DNA of 64,000 nucleotides from Gammaproteobacteria bacterium (GCA_024234955.1 JACKNK010000006.1:62001-126000), one strand, 5' to 3'. Shown: positions 31,920 to 44,133, counted from the first letter of the stretch. The notes: generated from the letters alone by a model not told the origin. Made by a program: numbers and translations.

Positions 31920-32867
31920 TTACCAGCCCCAACCGTAACCGTATCCGGGGACGAAATACGGGCGACCATCCCAGACCGGGGCATAACCGAGGTACGGGTT
32001 CGGCTCGACCGGCGGCGCTGGATACGCCATCGCAGGCGGGACATCCAGCCAGTTCATGCGCGGCGCCATCGGTACCGATGGATTCATCGGACGGGCGTTA
32101 CCACCCTGATCATGCATACCCGCCGCCCAGGCCGGACCCGGCGGCGGCACCATCGGCTCATCCATGTTCACAGGCGGTGCAGATGGGGCGTGCGGGATGG
32201 GTGGATGTGCCGCCATCATCTCGGACATGTGTTGCTGCATCGCACGAATACGCTTTTCCGCTTCGGCGCGTGCCTTGGCATTGAATCCCATGGCCGCACC
32301 CATGTCTTCAGCGGCATTCGCGGCACTGTTCGCCGCCTCCGTGTTGACGGACTGGGCCACATCCGAGATCGGGGCCGGGGGGGCCGGGGGAGACGTCGGC
32401 GGCGCGGTGATCCCGGCCTGTGTTGACGCCACTTCCGGCAAGGCGGCGCTTTCTGCGTTCGCGGTGGTCTCGGTTGCAGCGGCCTGCGTCCCGGTCTCCA
32501 CTGCAGGTTCGACAACCACTTCCGCAACCGCGACCTCAACGACGGTCACCGGAGCTTGTGCAACGACGTCGCTCGGGGCGGCATTGCCTTCCGTCGGTGC
32601 AGCGGCTTCGGGAGCCGCGCCGCCGGAAGCGTCCGTAGCGGCACCCTGTTCGACCACCGCCACGTCCGCCGTTGCGGTGTCTGCCACCGCTGCTTCGCTG
32701 GTGGCTGTCTCGGACTCTGGGGCACGCCCTGATTCATAGATAAAGATGCCCGCGATCGCGGCCAGTGACAGACCGACGACGAGCACGTAAGCACTCGCGC
32801 CCTGCTGACGTTGACGAAGATTGACGAGTGTCGGTCGCGGCAATTTGCCGATCGGAGAAACGGGCAT
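31920..32867 (-). CDS. single-pass, alanine-rich protein with aromatic C-terminus
   Basis: A 315-residue protein. Basic N-terminal ~24 residues, one membrane helix (about 25-45, AYVLVVGLSLAAIAGIFIY), then a long Ala/Val/Thr/Glu-rich low-complexity region, a short helix (AKARAEAEKRIRAMQQHMSE), and a Pro/Met/Tyr-rich tail ending FVPGYGYGWGW. Not assigned to a family. The aromatic Gly-Tyr tail recalls surface or sulfur-globule-type proteins, but this is only a compositional likeness. Divergent from uvrD. Confidence 0.55.
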   Translation of the reverse strand: MPVSPIGKLPRPTLVNLRQRQQGASAYVLVVGLSLAAIAGIFIYESGRAPESETATSEAAVADTATADVAVVEQGAATDASGGAAPEAAAPTEGNAAPSDVVAQAPVTVVEVAVAEVVVEPAVETGTQAAATETTANAESAALPEVASTQAGITAPPTSPPAPPAPISDVAQSVNTEAANSAANAAEDMGAAMGFNAKARAEAEKRIRAMQQHMSEMMAAHPPIPHAPSAPPVNMDEPMVPPPGPAWAAGMHDQGGNARPMNPSVPMAPRMNWLDVPPAMAYPAPPVEPNPYLGYAPVWDGRPYFVPGYGYGWGW

Positions 32868-33040
32868 CTGGGCATACCTCTTGAAATGAATGAAGCGGGC
32901 GGGAGAGCAAGCGCGGACGGGCTTGTTTGCGACAGACTAGCACAGATATTCAAGCCTTCCGTTGAGCATTCGGGGCGGCCCATGCAGCGCGCCGAAACCC
33001 ATCACGCAGGCGGCAGTATCGGCTGATAAACTCGCCCGTC

Positions 33041-35209
33041 ATGGACCCCGCCCACCTGCTCGAATCCCTCAACGACCCCCAGCGCGAGGCGGTCACCGTA
33101 CCTTCCGGACATTGCCTGGTACTGGCTGGCGCCGGCAGCGGCAAGACCCGCGTGCTCGCACATCGCATCGCGTGGCTGATGCGTGTCGAAGGCGTGTCGC
33201 CATACGGCATCCTCGCGGTCACGTTTACCAACAAGGCGGCGAAAGAGATGCGCGGTCGGATCGAGCAGTTGATCGACATGCCCGCAGGGGGCATGTGGGT
33301 CGGCACCTTCCACGGTATTGCGCATCGTCTGCTGCGCTTGCATTGGCAAGATGTCGGCCTGCCGCGCACCTTCCAGATTCTCGATTCCGACGACCAGCTA
33401 CGCCTGCTCAAACGCATCATCCGTGGGCTGGAACTCGATGAGGCCAAGTGGCCGGCCAAGCAGGCGATGTGGTTCATCAACGCCCGCAAGGATGAAGGCC
33501 AGCGCCCGCAACATCTGGAAGACCACGACGACCCGGTTATCCGACAATTGATTCGCATCTACGCTACTTACGAAGAGGCCTGCCAGCGTTCCGGACTGGT
33601 CGATTTCGCCGAGCTTCTATTGCGCACCCACGAGTTGCTGCGCGACCGCCCGGATGTGCTGCGGCATTATCAACACCGCTTTCGCTACGTGCTGGTCGAC
33701 GAGTTTCAGGATACCAATGCGCTGCAATACGCCTGGATTCGCCTGCTCACCGGCACTCAGTCGCGCTTGTTCGTGGTCGGCGACGACGACCAGTCCATTT
33801 ACGGCTGGCGCGGGGCGCGCATCGAAAACATCCTCGCCATCGATCAGGACTTCCCCGGCACCCGCACCATCCGTCTCGAACAGAATTACCGTTCCACGGT
33901 CGCCATCCTGAAGGCCGCCAACGCCCTGATCAGCCACAACGAAGGTCGGCTCGGCAAGGAGTTGTGGACCGCCGGTGAGGACGGCGAACCGCTCAAGCTC
34001 TACTCCGCTTTCAACGATTTCGAAGAGGCCCGCTTCATCGTCGATCGCATTCAGCATTGGTGCGAGTCCGGTCATGCCCGTTCCGAATGCGCAATCCTGT
34101 ATCGATCGAACGCACAATCGCGCCTGCTCGAACAGGCACTCAATCAGCAGGCCGTTCCCTATCGCGTTTATGGCGGATTGCGCTTCTTCGAACGCATGGA
34201 GGTCAAGGACGCGCTCGCCTACCTGCGTCTGTGCAGCAATCGTTTCGACGATCCCTCGTTCGAGCGCGTCATCAACACCCCGCCACGCGGCATCGGTCAG
34301 CGCAGTCTGGACGTGATCCGCGACAACGCACGCGCCTTTGGCACTTCACTGTGGCAGGGCGCGCAGCGGGTGGTGGATGAAGGCCAGTTGCCGGCGCGCG
34401 GCAGCAATGCCATCGCCCAGTTCCTGCACCTGATCGATCAGCTCGCGCGTGCCCTGGACGGTGCCGAACTCTGGGAACAGGTCGAGCATGTGGTCGCCCA
34501 TTCCGGACTGATCGAACATTTCAAGAAGGAAAAAGGCGGGCGCGGCGAAGACCGCATCGAGAACCTGGAAGAACTGATCAACGCGGCCCGTGGCTTCGAA
34601 CCGCCGGTCGCCGAGGACGGCGACAGCCCGGACATGGCGCCCATCGATGCCTTCCTCGCTCACGCCGCCCTCGAAGCCGGCGAGGGCCAGGCAGACGCCT
34701 GGGCCGATTCCGTGCAACTCATGACTCTGCATTCCGCCAAGGGGTTGGAATTCCCGCTGGTGTTCATCGCCGGCATGGAGGAAGGTCTGTTCCCGCACCA
34801 GATGTCGCTGGAAGAACCGGGGCGGCTCGAAGAAGAGCGCCGCCTCGCCTATGTCGGCATCACCCGCGCCGAACAGGAACTGTATTTCACCATGGCGGAA
34901 ACCCGCCGCCTGCATGGCCGGGAGATGTATCCGCAACCGTCCCGCTTCCTCAGCGAGATTCCCGCCGAGCTCCTGCACGAAATCCGTCCTAAAGCCGGCA
35001 TTTCGCAGCCCGTGTATCGCAGCCCCATGCCGGAACCCGCCCAGGGCACCGGCCTGCGGCTTGGCCAGCGCGTCACCCACGCCAAGTTCGGCGAAGGCAT
35101 GATCATGAATGCCGAGGGGCAGGGAGCGCAGGCGCGCGTGCAGGTCAATTTCGCCGATGCCGGTCCGAAATGGCTGGTGGTCGCCTACGCAAATCTTCAA
35201 CCCCTCTGA
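33041..35209 (+). CDS. uvrD: DNA helicase II (UvrD)
   Basis: A 722-residue SF1 helicase of normal length. LNDPQREAV, Walker A GAGSGKT, VDEFQDTN, GDDDQSIYGWRGA, and a C-terminal LMTLHSAKGLEFPLVF. Known: 3'-5' helicase of nucleotide-excision and mismatch repair. Starts ATG 33041. Neighbourhood (xerC, dapF) matches the gammaproteobacterial order. Confidence 0.95.
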   Translation: MDPAHLLESLNDPQREAVTVPSGHCLVLAGAGSGKTRVLAHRIAWLMRVEGVSPYGILAVTFTNKAAKEMRGRIEQLIDMPAGGMWVGTFHGIAHRLLRLHWQDVGLPRTFQILDSDDQLRLLKRIIRGLELDEAKWPAKQAMWFINARKDEGQRPQHLEDHDDPVIRQLIRIYATYEEACQRSGLVDFAELLLRTHELLRDRPDVLRHYQHRFRYVLVDEFQDTNALQYAWIRLLTGTQSRLFVVGDDDQSIYGWRGARIENILAIDQDFPGTRTIRLEQNYRSTVAILKAANALISHNEGRLGKELWTAGEDGEPLKLYSAFNDFEEARFIVDRIQHWCESGHARSECAILYRSNAQSRLLEQALNQQAVPYRVYGGLRFFERMEVKDALAYLRLCSNRFDDPSFERVINTPPRGIGQRSLDVIRDNARAFGTSLWQGAQRVVDEGQLPARGSNAIAQFLHLIDQLARALDGAELWEQVEHVVAHSGLIEHFKKEKGGRGEDRIENLEELINAARGFEPPVAEDGDSPDMAPIDAFLAHAALEAGEGQADAWADSVQLMTLHSAKGLEFPLVFIAGMEEGLFPHQMSLEEPGRLEEERRLAYVGITRAEQELYFTMAETRRLHGREMYPQPSRFLSEIPAELLHEIRPKAGISQPVYRSPMPEPAQGTGLRLGQRVTHAKFGEGMIMNAEGQGAQARVQVNFADAGPKWLVVAYANLQPL

Positions 35210-35226
35210 ATCCGGAAACAGCGCCC

Positions 35227-35565
35227 ATGAGCGATCTGCCCAACTGCCCGAAATGTGACTCCGCCTACACCTACGAAGACAGCGCCATGCTGGTTTGCCC
35301 GGAATGTGGCCACGAATGGAGCGCCAGCGAATCGGGCGCGGCAGAGGATGGCCTGGTGGTGCATGACGCAAACGGCAACCGGCTCGCCGATGGCGACACG
35401 GTCACGGTGATCAAGGACCTGAAGGTCAAAGGCTCCTCCTCCGTGGTCAAGGTCGGCACCAAGGTGAAGAACATCCGCCTGGTGGAAGGCGATCACGACA
35501 TCGATTGCAAGATCGACGGCATCGGCGCGATGAAACTCAAATCGGAATTCGTTAAAAAGGCCTGA
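35227..35565 (+). CDS. yjdM: YjdM/PhnA zinc-ribbon protein
   Basis: A 112-residue protein. N-terminal zinc ribbon (LPNCPKCDSAYTYED, then LVCPECGHEW) and the PhnA core LADGDTVTVIKDLKVKGSS plus KNIRLVEGDHDIDCKIDG. Known: once named for alkylphosphonate uptake, but its function is unclear. ATG 35227; 17 bases after uvrD, so possibly co-transcribed. Confidence 0.92.
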   Translation: MSDLPNCPKCDSAYTYEDSAMLVCPECGHEWSASESGAAEDGLVVHDANGNRLADGDTVTVIKDLKVKGSSSVVKVGTKVKNIRLVEGDHDIDCKIDGIGAMKLKSEFVKKA

Positions 35566-35602
35566 GCTTCCGGCCTGCCCCCCCCCCCAAAGCCATTCGA
35601 TT

Positions 35603-36511
35603 TCAGGATTTTCGGGACTTGTGCGCTCTCGGATGCGCCTTGTCGTAAACCTCCGCAAGGTGCTGAAAATCGAGGTGGGTGTATATCTGCGTGGTACTGA
35701 TGTTGGCGTGACCCAACAGTTCCTGAACGGCGCGCAGATCGCCGCTGGACTCGAGCATGTGGGTCGCAAACGAATGCCGTAGCGCGTGCGGATGCAAAGG
35801 CCCATCCACCCCCTGACGGATGCCCAGCTCACGCAGCCGTTTCTGCACCCCGCCGTTACCCAGCCGGCGCCCGCGATGATTCACGAACAAAGCCTTCTCG
35901 TCCAGTTTGGCGAGTCCTGCTCGCACCGTCAGCCAACGCTGGATGGCGGAAACCGCCTGTCGCCCCACTGGCAATACGCGAGTCTTGTTGCCTTTGCCGG
36001 TCACGGTCACGGTGGCGTCGCGCAGATCGATGTCTTGCAGATCGAGACCGGTCAGCTCAGACAGACGTAGACCGGACGAATACATGAGCTCAAGCAAGGC
36101 CCGGTCGCGGATGACCAGCGGCTCGCTGCTGTCCACATCGAGCAGGCGCCCGACTTGATCGACATCCATCACATGCGGCAGGGATCGACGCAGCTTCGGC
36201 GCAGAAACATCCTGGGCCGGGTTGTTGATGAGCACCCCCTCGCGGAGCAAATAGCCGAAGAACGTCCGCAAGGTGGAGAGAAAACGCTGAATGCTGCGCG
36301 GGGCCGCACCCGCACGATGCCGCGCCCCGGCCAGTGCGCGTATGTGCTGGGCGTCGATCTGTGACCAATCGCCAAGCCCGGCCTGATTCAGGAATTGGGC
36401 GAGGTAATCCAGGTCGCGCAGGTACGCCGCAACGGTATGCGGAGACAGGCGACGTTCGTCGCCCAGATGCGCGGCGAAACGGGTCCGCCAGAGATCGAAA
36501 TCGAGACTCAC
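35603..36511 (-). CDS. xerC: site-specific recombinase XerC
   Basis: About 302 residues. Core-binding domain (RLSPHTVAAYLRDLDYLAQF) and catalytic residues Arg in SGLRLSELTGL, Lys in GKGNKTRVLPV, HALRHSFATHM (HxxR), LLGHANISTTQIYTHLDF (His, Tyr). GTG 36511 is chosen because it overlaps the upstream stop as GTGA; the frame also has a GTG at 36532. Role: chromosome-dimer resolution at dif with XerD. Confidence 0.93.
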   Translation of the reverse strand: MSLDFDLWRTRFAAHLGDERRLSPHTVAAYLRDLDYLAQFLNQAGLGDWSQIDAQHIRALAGARHRAGAAPRSIQRFLSTLRTFFGYLLREGVLINNPAQDVSAPKLRRSLPHVMDVDQVGRLLDVDSSEPLVIRDRALLELMYSSGLRLSELTGLDLQDIDLRDATVTVTGKGNKTRVLPVGRQAVSAIQRWLTVRAGLAKLDEKALFVNHRGRRLGNGGVQKRLRELGIRQGVDGPLHPHALRHSFATHMLESSGDLRAVQELLGHANISTTQIYTHLDFQHLAEVYDKAHPRAHKSRKS

Positions 36512-37218
36512 TCGGGCTGCGTGGCGACCCACAACGCCTGACCGACGGTCTCGCCGAGCTGACGCAGGAAATCGGTGCCCAGATGGGCCTGGAAACGCGC
36601 CGGATCATGGCTGCCTATCGCCAGGATGCCGACACTGCCATCGACCCCCAACGGGGTCAGCGCCGCCGACTGGACCTCCGCCGCCTGATCACCGAACAGC
36701 AATTCGAGCTGCCCTCTCTGCAATCGCCCGCAGAGCGGCGAACGCGCCTTCAGGAAGCTGCCGAAATGACGCTGGAAATCCAGATGTTCACGATCGGCCC
36801 GATTCGCCTCGGGAATCAGCCTGGCGTCGCCGAACAGCTTCAGGCCAAGGACATCGCCGCCCAGTTTGCCGACATGGGTCTGGATCGCCGCGATGCGGGC
36901 TGCCAGCGACGTGGCGGGAAACAGACTCAGACACAGTTCATGCAGGCGGGCATGGAGTTGTTCGTTGTAGCGGGCCGCGTCGAGCTGCTCGTCGATCCGC
37001 GCCTGAAGCGCCGCATTGCGTTCACGCAGCACCCGGGTCTGTCGCTCGATCAGGGAAACAGCGCCACCCGCGACCGGGTGACTGAGATCGAGACGTTCCA
37101 GCAGCGCGGGATGATCGTGCAGGAAGCCGGGGTTGGCCCCGAGAAACTCGACAACCTGGGCCGTATCGAGCGGGGTCGAATCCGGTTCGATCTTGGCGTT
37201 CTTGGGCGCTTTGCTCAT
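36508..37218 (-). CDS. DUF484 family protein (YigA-like)
   Basis: A 236-residue protein. N-terminal FLGANPGFLHDHPALLERL, then a coiled coil around LIERQTRVLRERNAALQARI and a GAF-like C-terminal half (GVDGSVGILAIGSHDPARF). Always found between dapF and xerC in gammaproteobacteria; function unknown. Overlaps both neighbours by four bases. Confidence 0.9.
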   Translation of the reverse strand: MSKAPKNAKIEPDSTPLDTAQVVEFLGANPGFLHDHPALLERLDLSHPVAGGAVSLIERQTRVLRERNAALQARIDEQLDAARYNEQLHARLHELCLSLFPATSLAARIAAIQTHVGKLGGDVLGLKLFGDARLIPEANRADREHLDFQRHFGSFLKARSPLCGRLQRGQLELLFGDQAAEVQSAALTPLGVDGSVGILAIGSHDPARFQAHLGTDFLRQLGETVGQALWVATQPE

Positions 37219-38063
37219 GATTGGATTTCCCCCTCGAATACGGTCTCGGCTGGGCCTGTCATCAGCACCGATGCGTCATCGCGTGCGCCGTGGCCGTCAC
37301 CGGGCCAGCGTATCACAAGGCGACCTCCCGGCAGGTCAACGCGCACCGCTTCAGCCAGCCAGCCTTGAACCCGTCCCGCCACCATCGCGGCGCAGGCGCC
37401 GGTCCCGCAGGCCAACGTTTCTCCGGCGCCACGCTCGAATACCCGCAGGCGGATGTGATCCGGGGCCATCACCTGCATGAAACCGGCGTTCACCCGACGC
37501 GGGAATCGGGGGTGATTTTCGATCAGCGGACCCAGTCGCTCGACCGGTACGGTATCGACGTTTTCGACCCGCAACACCGCATGCGGATTGCCCATGGAAA
37601 CGGCAGCGATAGCCAATGTCTCACCGGCAACCTCCAGCGGGTATAGATCCGCGCGCGCATCTGCCTGGAACGGGATGTCCGCCGGTTCCAGCCACGGTCG
37701 TCCCATGTCCACTTCGACCTGACCGTCGGCGAGCAGACGCGGACGGATCAGGCCGGCGGCGGTGTTGACCAGGATCTCATCCTTGTCGGTAAACCCGTGA
37801 TCGCGGACGAAACGGGCGAAACACCGAGCACCGTTGCCGCATTGCTCCACTTCGCCACCGTCGGCGTTGAAGATGCGATAACGGAAATCTGCATCGGGAT
37901 GATCGCTGGGATCGACCAGGAGAAGCTGATCGCAACCGATGCCAAATCGACGATCCGCGAGATGACGGACCAGGGCGGTATCGACATCGACCTGTTGGGT
38001 GAGGCGCTCGATGACTACAAAGTCATTGCCCAGGCCGTGCATTTTGGTAAAGCGCAGAGTCAT
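37215..38063 (-). CDS. dapF: diaminopimelate epimerase
   Basis: A 282-residue protein starting MTLRFTKMHGLGNDFVVI. The two catalytic Cys are in QCGNGARCFARF and LACGTGACAAMV. Known: converts LL- to meso-diaminopimelate for lysine and peptidoglycan. ATG 38063 overlaps the upstream CoA-binding gene's stop. Confidence 0.95.
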   Translation of the reverse strand: MTLRFTKMHGLGNDFVVIERLTQQVDVDTALVRHLADRRFGIGCDQLLLVDPSDHPDADFRYRIFNADGGEVEQCGNGARCFARFVRDHGFTDKDEILVNTAAGLIRPRLLADGQVEVDMGRPWLEPADIPFQADARADLYPLEVAGETLAIAAVSMGNPHAVLRVENVDTVPVERLGPLIENHPRFPRRVNAGFMQVMAPDHIRLRVFERGAGETLACGTGACAAMVAGRVQGWLAEAVRVDLPGGRLVIRWPGDGHGARDDASVLMTGPAETVFEGEIQS

Positions 38064-38500
38064 TGGTCGCGGCGTTCCCGAATATTGAGCCTGTTGTAGT
38101 CCACCGCGATGCAGCGGTCCATGACCACGAAAATGCCCGCTTCGGTGGCGCGTTCGGCCTGTTCGTGATCGACCACGCCGATCTGCATCCAGATCGCCGG
38201 CACCTGCAAGGCGATGCACTGATCGATCAGCATCGGCAGACGACCGGGATTGAGGAAGACATTGACCAGATCGATCCGATCCGGGACGTCATCAAGCTTG
38301 CTATAGGCCGTTTCACCGAGCACCGCGCCGACACCGGGGCGGACCGGAATGATTCGGTAACCCGCGCGCTGCATGTCTTCTGCGACGAAATGGCTGGGCC
38401 GCCCCGGCTTCGGTGACAGACCGACCACGGCAATATTCCCGACACGCGCCAGCAGTGCACGAATTTCCGCCTCAGGCGGATTCACGAAGCGCGCACTCAT
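38060..38500 (-). CDS. CoA-binding (YccU-type) protein
   Basis: A 146-residue Rossmann-type protein: VGLSPKPGRPSHFVAEDM, YRIIPVRPG, DLVNVFLNPGRLPMLIDQC, IWMQIGVVDHEQAERA. These are CoA_binding family motifs. Function unknown. Overlaps dapF and the methyltransferase gene by four bases each, so it is translationally linked in the lysine block. Confidence 0.88.
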   Translation of the reverse strand: MSARFVNPPEAEIRALLARVGNIAVVGLSPKPGRPSHFVAEDMQRAGYRIIPVRPGVGAVLGETAYSKLDDVPDRIDLVNVFLNPGRLPMLIDQCIALQVPAIWMQIGVVDHEQAERATEAGIFVVMDRCIAVDYNRLNIRERRDQ

Positions 38501-39156
38501 GCGACCCGTCCGTAGACGATGAAATGCCGATCGCTGATGATCTCGACCCGCAATACACCCAGGCCCGCAGCGCGCAACTGCGCTTCCACCTCATCCTCTC
38601 GATATGCGGCACGCAAGGAATGGTAGAAATCGTGGCGTAATACGTCCGGTTCGTTCGCCGCATGGGTATCCACCAGCGCCCGCGCCGCTTCCGGCGAATC
38701 CGGGCGCAACAGGTCCATGACAAACACCTGAGTGCCGTGATGGGCATGCTCAGCCACGGTGTTCCAGAGCGTCATCGGGTCGTTGAGGTGGTGCAGTAGG
38801 CTGTTGCTGATGATGGCGGCATACGCCTCATGCGGCAGCGGGGTGTGCGGCAGATGCGCAATCTGCAGCTCGATGCGATCCGAGAGCCCGGCACGATGGC
38901 AGGCATGCCGGCCCAACTGCAGCATCTGCTCGGCGGCGTCGATACCGAGCACCGTGCAGTCGGGATGGGCTCGTGCAAAACGCAGGGTGACATCGGCAGG
39001 GCCGCAGCCGAGGTCCAGGACCTGACCCCGGGTCTCGGGGAAATGTTCCCGATATGTCGCCACGAAAGCATCGTGCGGCTCGCTGAAATCCGCCTCGGCG
39101 TAGGCCTGCGCCTGCGCCGGGTCGTTCATCAGTTCCGGCTCAGGAATGCGCTGCAT
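38497..39156 (-). CDS. class I SAM-dependent methyltransferase
   Basis: A 219-residue protein with motif I VLDLGCGPADVTLRFA, then CTVLGIDAAEQMLQLG and ISNSLLHHLNDPMTLW. Substrate unknown. Lies between lysA and the CoA-binding gene in the operon; not usual in E. coli, so a lineage-specific member. Confidence 0.85.
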   Translation of the reverse strand: MQRIPEPELMNDPAQAQAYAEADFSEPHDAFVATYREHFPETRGQVLDLGCGPADVTLRFARAHPDCTVLGIDAAEQMLQLGRHACHRAGLSDRIELQIAHLPHTPLPHEAYAAIISNSLLHHLNDPMTLWNTVAEHAHHGTQVFVMDLLRPDSPEAARALVDTHAANEPDVLRHDFYHSLRAAYREDEVEAQLRAAGLGVLRVEIISDRHFIVYGRVA

Positions 39157-39158
39157 GG

Positions 39159-40403
39159 TCAGTCCGGCAGGTGTTCACCGGCCATCAACTGGTCGAGGGT
39201 CTCGCGCTCCCGCAAAAGATGCAGGCGTTCGCCATCGGCCATGACTTCGGCAGCACGGGGGCGGGTGTTGTAATTCGAGCTCATGGAGAAACCGTAGGCC
39301 CCGGACGAGCGCACCGCCAGCAGATCGCCCGCATCGATGGTCAGCGTCCGATCCTTACCGAGGAAATCCCCGGTCTCGCAGATCGGCCCCACGATGTCGT
39401 ACTGGCGTGCCTCGCCCTGATGCGGCTTTACCGCCTCGATCGCCTGCCAGGCCGAGTACAGCGAGGGGCGCAGCAGATCGTTCATCGCGGCATCGACGAC
39501 CGCGAAGTTCTTGTGCCCGGTAAGCTTCAGATATTCGACCCGGGTGACCAGGATGCCGGCGTTACCGACGATGGCTCGACCCGGCTCGATCAGAATTTCC
39601 AAATCCCGATCGCCCAGTACCTCGGCCAATGCCTGCGCGTAGGCCGCAGGTTCGGGCGGCTGTTCGTCCCGATACTGGATTCCCAGCCCACCCCCCAGAT
39701 CGAGATGTCGGATCGCGATGCCGCGTGCAGACAGCCGATCCAGCAAGGCAAGGACGCGATGCAGGGCATCGACAAACGGGGCGACTCGCGTCAACTGCGA
39801 ACCGATATGGCAGTCCACGCCATGAATCTCGATATTCGGCATGGCCGCCGCCTGGACATAGACCGACTCGGCGGCATCAATGTCGATTCCGAACTTGTTC
39901 TCTTTGAGTCCGGTGGAAATGTACGGGTGCGTCTGCGCATCCACGTCCGGGTTCACCCGCAGGGAGACCGGAGCACGTTTGCCGAGCGCGCCGGCAACCT
40001 GGTTCAGACGATCCAGCTCCGGTAGCGATTCGACGTTGAAGCAGCGGATGCCGACTTCCAGGGCACGGCGCATCTCGGCGGCAGTCTTGCCGACGCCGGA
40101 GAACACTACCCTGGCGGGGTCGCCCCCGGCGCGCAGCACGCGCTCCAGCTCCCCCACCGACACGATATCGAAACCCGAACCGAGCCGGGCAAGCACGTTC
40201 AGCAGGCCGATGTTGGAATTCGCCTTGACCGCATAACAGACCAGATGCGGGCGCCCGGCAAGGGCGCTATCGAACGCCCGCCAATGACGCTCAAGCGTGG
40301 CGCGGGAATAGAGATAGAGTGGTGTGCCGAACTGTTCGACCGCAGAACGCACGGCAACGTCCTCGGCGAACAGTTCGCCGTCGCGGTACTCGAAATGATT
40401 CAT
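39159..40403 (-). CDS. lysA: diaminopimelate decarboxylase
   Basis: A 414-residue PLP enzyme. The Schiff-base Lys lies in VCYAVKANSNIGLL; HIGSQLTRVAPF, DLGGGLGI, EPGRAIVGNAG and ICETGDFLG are all present. Known: last step of lysine synthesis. 14 bases after lptM. Confidence 0.95.
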   Translation of the reverse strand: MNHFEYRDGELFAEDVAVRSAVEQFGTPLYLYSRATLERHWRAFDSALAGRPHLVCYAVKANSNIGLLNVLARLGSGFDIVSVGELERVLRAGGDPARVVFSGVGKTAAEMRRALEVGIRCFNVESLPELDRLNQVAGALGKRAPVSLRVNPDVDAQTHPYISTGLKENKFGIDIDAAESVYVQAAAMPNIEIHGVDCHIGSQLTRVAPFVDALHRVLALLDRLSARGIAIRHLDLGGGLGIQYRDEQPPEPAAYAQALAEVLGDRDLEILIEPGRAIVGNAGILVTRVEYLKLTGHKNFAVVDAAMNDLLRPSLYSAWQAIEAVKPHQGEARQYDIVGPICETGDFLGKDRTLTIDAGDLLAVRSSGAYGFSMSSNYNTRPRAAEVMADGERLHLLRERETLDQLMAGEHLPD

Positions 40404-40417
40404 CGGAAGATGCCGTT

Positions 40418-40618
40418 TTATGGCTTGGCAGACGTGTCTGCAGAGGATTCCGTCGGTTCGTTGGCAGCGGCTTCAGCGGCGGCTTTGGCCTGCGCCGCGA
40501 TCACGTCGGCCTCATGAGCCTTGATGACCTCATCCGGGAGATACAAGGGCCCTTTCTGGCCGCAGGCACCGAGCCCAAGAGCAACGAGTATCAGGAACAA
40601 CGGGAACATAAGGCGCAT
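40418..40618 (-). CDS. lptM: LPS translocon maturation chaperone LptM (lipoprotein)
   Basis: A 66-residue protein. Signal peptide with lipobox LGLGACGQKG (lipidated Cys19), followed by KGPLYLPDE, the LptM/YifL signature. The Ala/Glu-rich tail is variable. Known: assists LptD disulfide maturation. First gene of the minus-strand lysine block; divergent from the histidine kinase gene. Confidence 0.9.
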   Translation of the reverse strand: MRLMFPLFLILVALGLGACGQKGPLYLPDEVIKAHEADVIAAQAKAAAEAAANEPTESSADTSAKP

Positions 40619-40680
40619 GGGGAATACCGACGGGCTACGCTTGCAGGGTTGCGAGTGTACAACACGTTATTGAGCTTCCC

Positions 40681-42596
<1,916 letters not shown>

Positions 42597-42600
<4 letters not shown>

Positions 42601-44024
42601 ACACCTTCGAGATACCGCCAATCGACGCCGCCGTCTGCGACACCCCAAGTACGGAAAATGCGGGGGCGGCCACGCGCCGCCCCCGCATCATGTTTGTGGA
42701 TGACGAGGCGCGAGCGGGTCAGTTGTTCAAGCGCTTCATGGATGACCGCGAGTGCGATTGCATCACCTTCGTGGACCCGAGCGAAGCCCTGGATGATTTT
42801 CGGGGCAACGGCGCGGATCTGGTGGTGACCGACCTCAACATGCCCGGCATGAGCGGCACCGAACTGCTCGCCGGCGTCCGCGATTACGACCCGGATGTAC
42901 CGGTGATCATCATCACCGCCTTCTCGACCCTGGAAAGCGCCATCGAGGCGCTCCGGCTGGGGGCCTCGGACTTCATCAAGAAGCCCTACGACATGGACGA
43001 ACTCATCGCCCGGGTCGAGAAACTGCTCGAACAAGGGAACCTGCGGCGCGAAAACCGCCTGCTAAAGCGCCAGATCACCGACAGTCGTCTTCGTTACGGC
43101 ATGATCGGCGGATCTCCGGCGCTGCAGCGCGTGCAGAAAATGATCGACAAGATCGCCGACATCCGCTGCAACGTGATCATCCAGGGCGAGTCCGGCACCG
43201 GCAAGGAACTGGCGGCGCGCGCCATCCACAATCTCGGTCAGGATGCCGATCGGCCCTTCGTGGTGGTCGATTGCGGCGCACTTACCGACACCTTGCTGGA
43301 AAGCGAGCTGTTCGGGCATGAGAAAGGCGCCTTCACCGGAGCCGCGCATACCCGTAAAGGCCTTCTGGAAGCGGCATCCGGGGGTACCGTATTCCTGGAT
43401 GAGATCGGCAATATCTCCGACTCGATGCAGGTCAAGCTGCTGCGCGTGGTGCAGGAAGGTCAGGTCACCCGGGTCGGCGGCGTGCGCCCGATCCAGATCG
43501 ATGTCCGCTTTCTGGTCGCCACCAACCGCGACCTCGACCAGATGGTTCGCGACGGCGACTTCCGCCACGACCTCTTCCACCGCCTCAACGTCGTCAAACT
43601 CACGATGCCCCCGCTGCGTGAGCGCCGCGAGGACATCGGCCAGCTCATCCAGCATTTCATCGATCATTTCAATGCACGCTACAAACGTAGCGTGGACGGC
43701 TTCGACGCCAACGCGATGCGACGCCTGCGTGACTTCGCCTGGCCCGGAAACGTGCGGGAACTTCGTAACCTGGTCGAGCGTCATATCTGTCTCGCAGACG
43801 GTTCGACGCTGACACTCGATGAGACCCTGAACAATGTCGGCCCGATCCAGGACATGGACGGGGATATGCCGACACTGGAAACCTTGGAAAGACGGTATAT
43901 CCTGAAGGTCCTCGAATCCTTCGAGGGCAGTCGGGAACAAACGGCACGCGCGCTGGGCATCAACAAGAGCACCTTATGGCGCAAGTTGCGTCAATATGAG
44001 GAAGAAGGGGTTCCCAACGACTGA
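42597..44024 (+). CDS. sigma-54-dependent response regulator (NtrC family)
   Basis: A 475-residue protein. Receiver domain about 30-145 with phospho-acceptor Asp79 (VVTDLNMPGMSG). AAA+ domain with Walker A GESGTGKELAAR, the sigma-54 contact motif GAFTGA, and Walker B TVFLDEIGN. Fis-type HTH at the end (REQTARALGINKSTLWRKLR). A sigma-54 promoter lies about 110 bases downstream, in front of soxY. Inferred: the kinase-regulator pair controls soxYZ. Confidence 0.92.
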
Positions 44025-44133
44025 TGTGCCACATGGAAATGCAACACCCCATGATGCACATTGCAATAGACCCAACACCCAACTGCCACGCACGGTTCCA
44101 GACAAAGCCAAGCCAGGACGGTACTTCTCCCGA

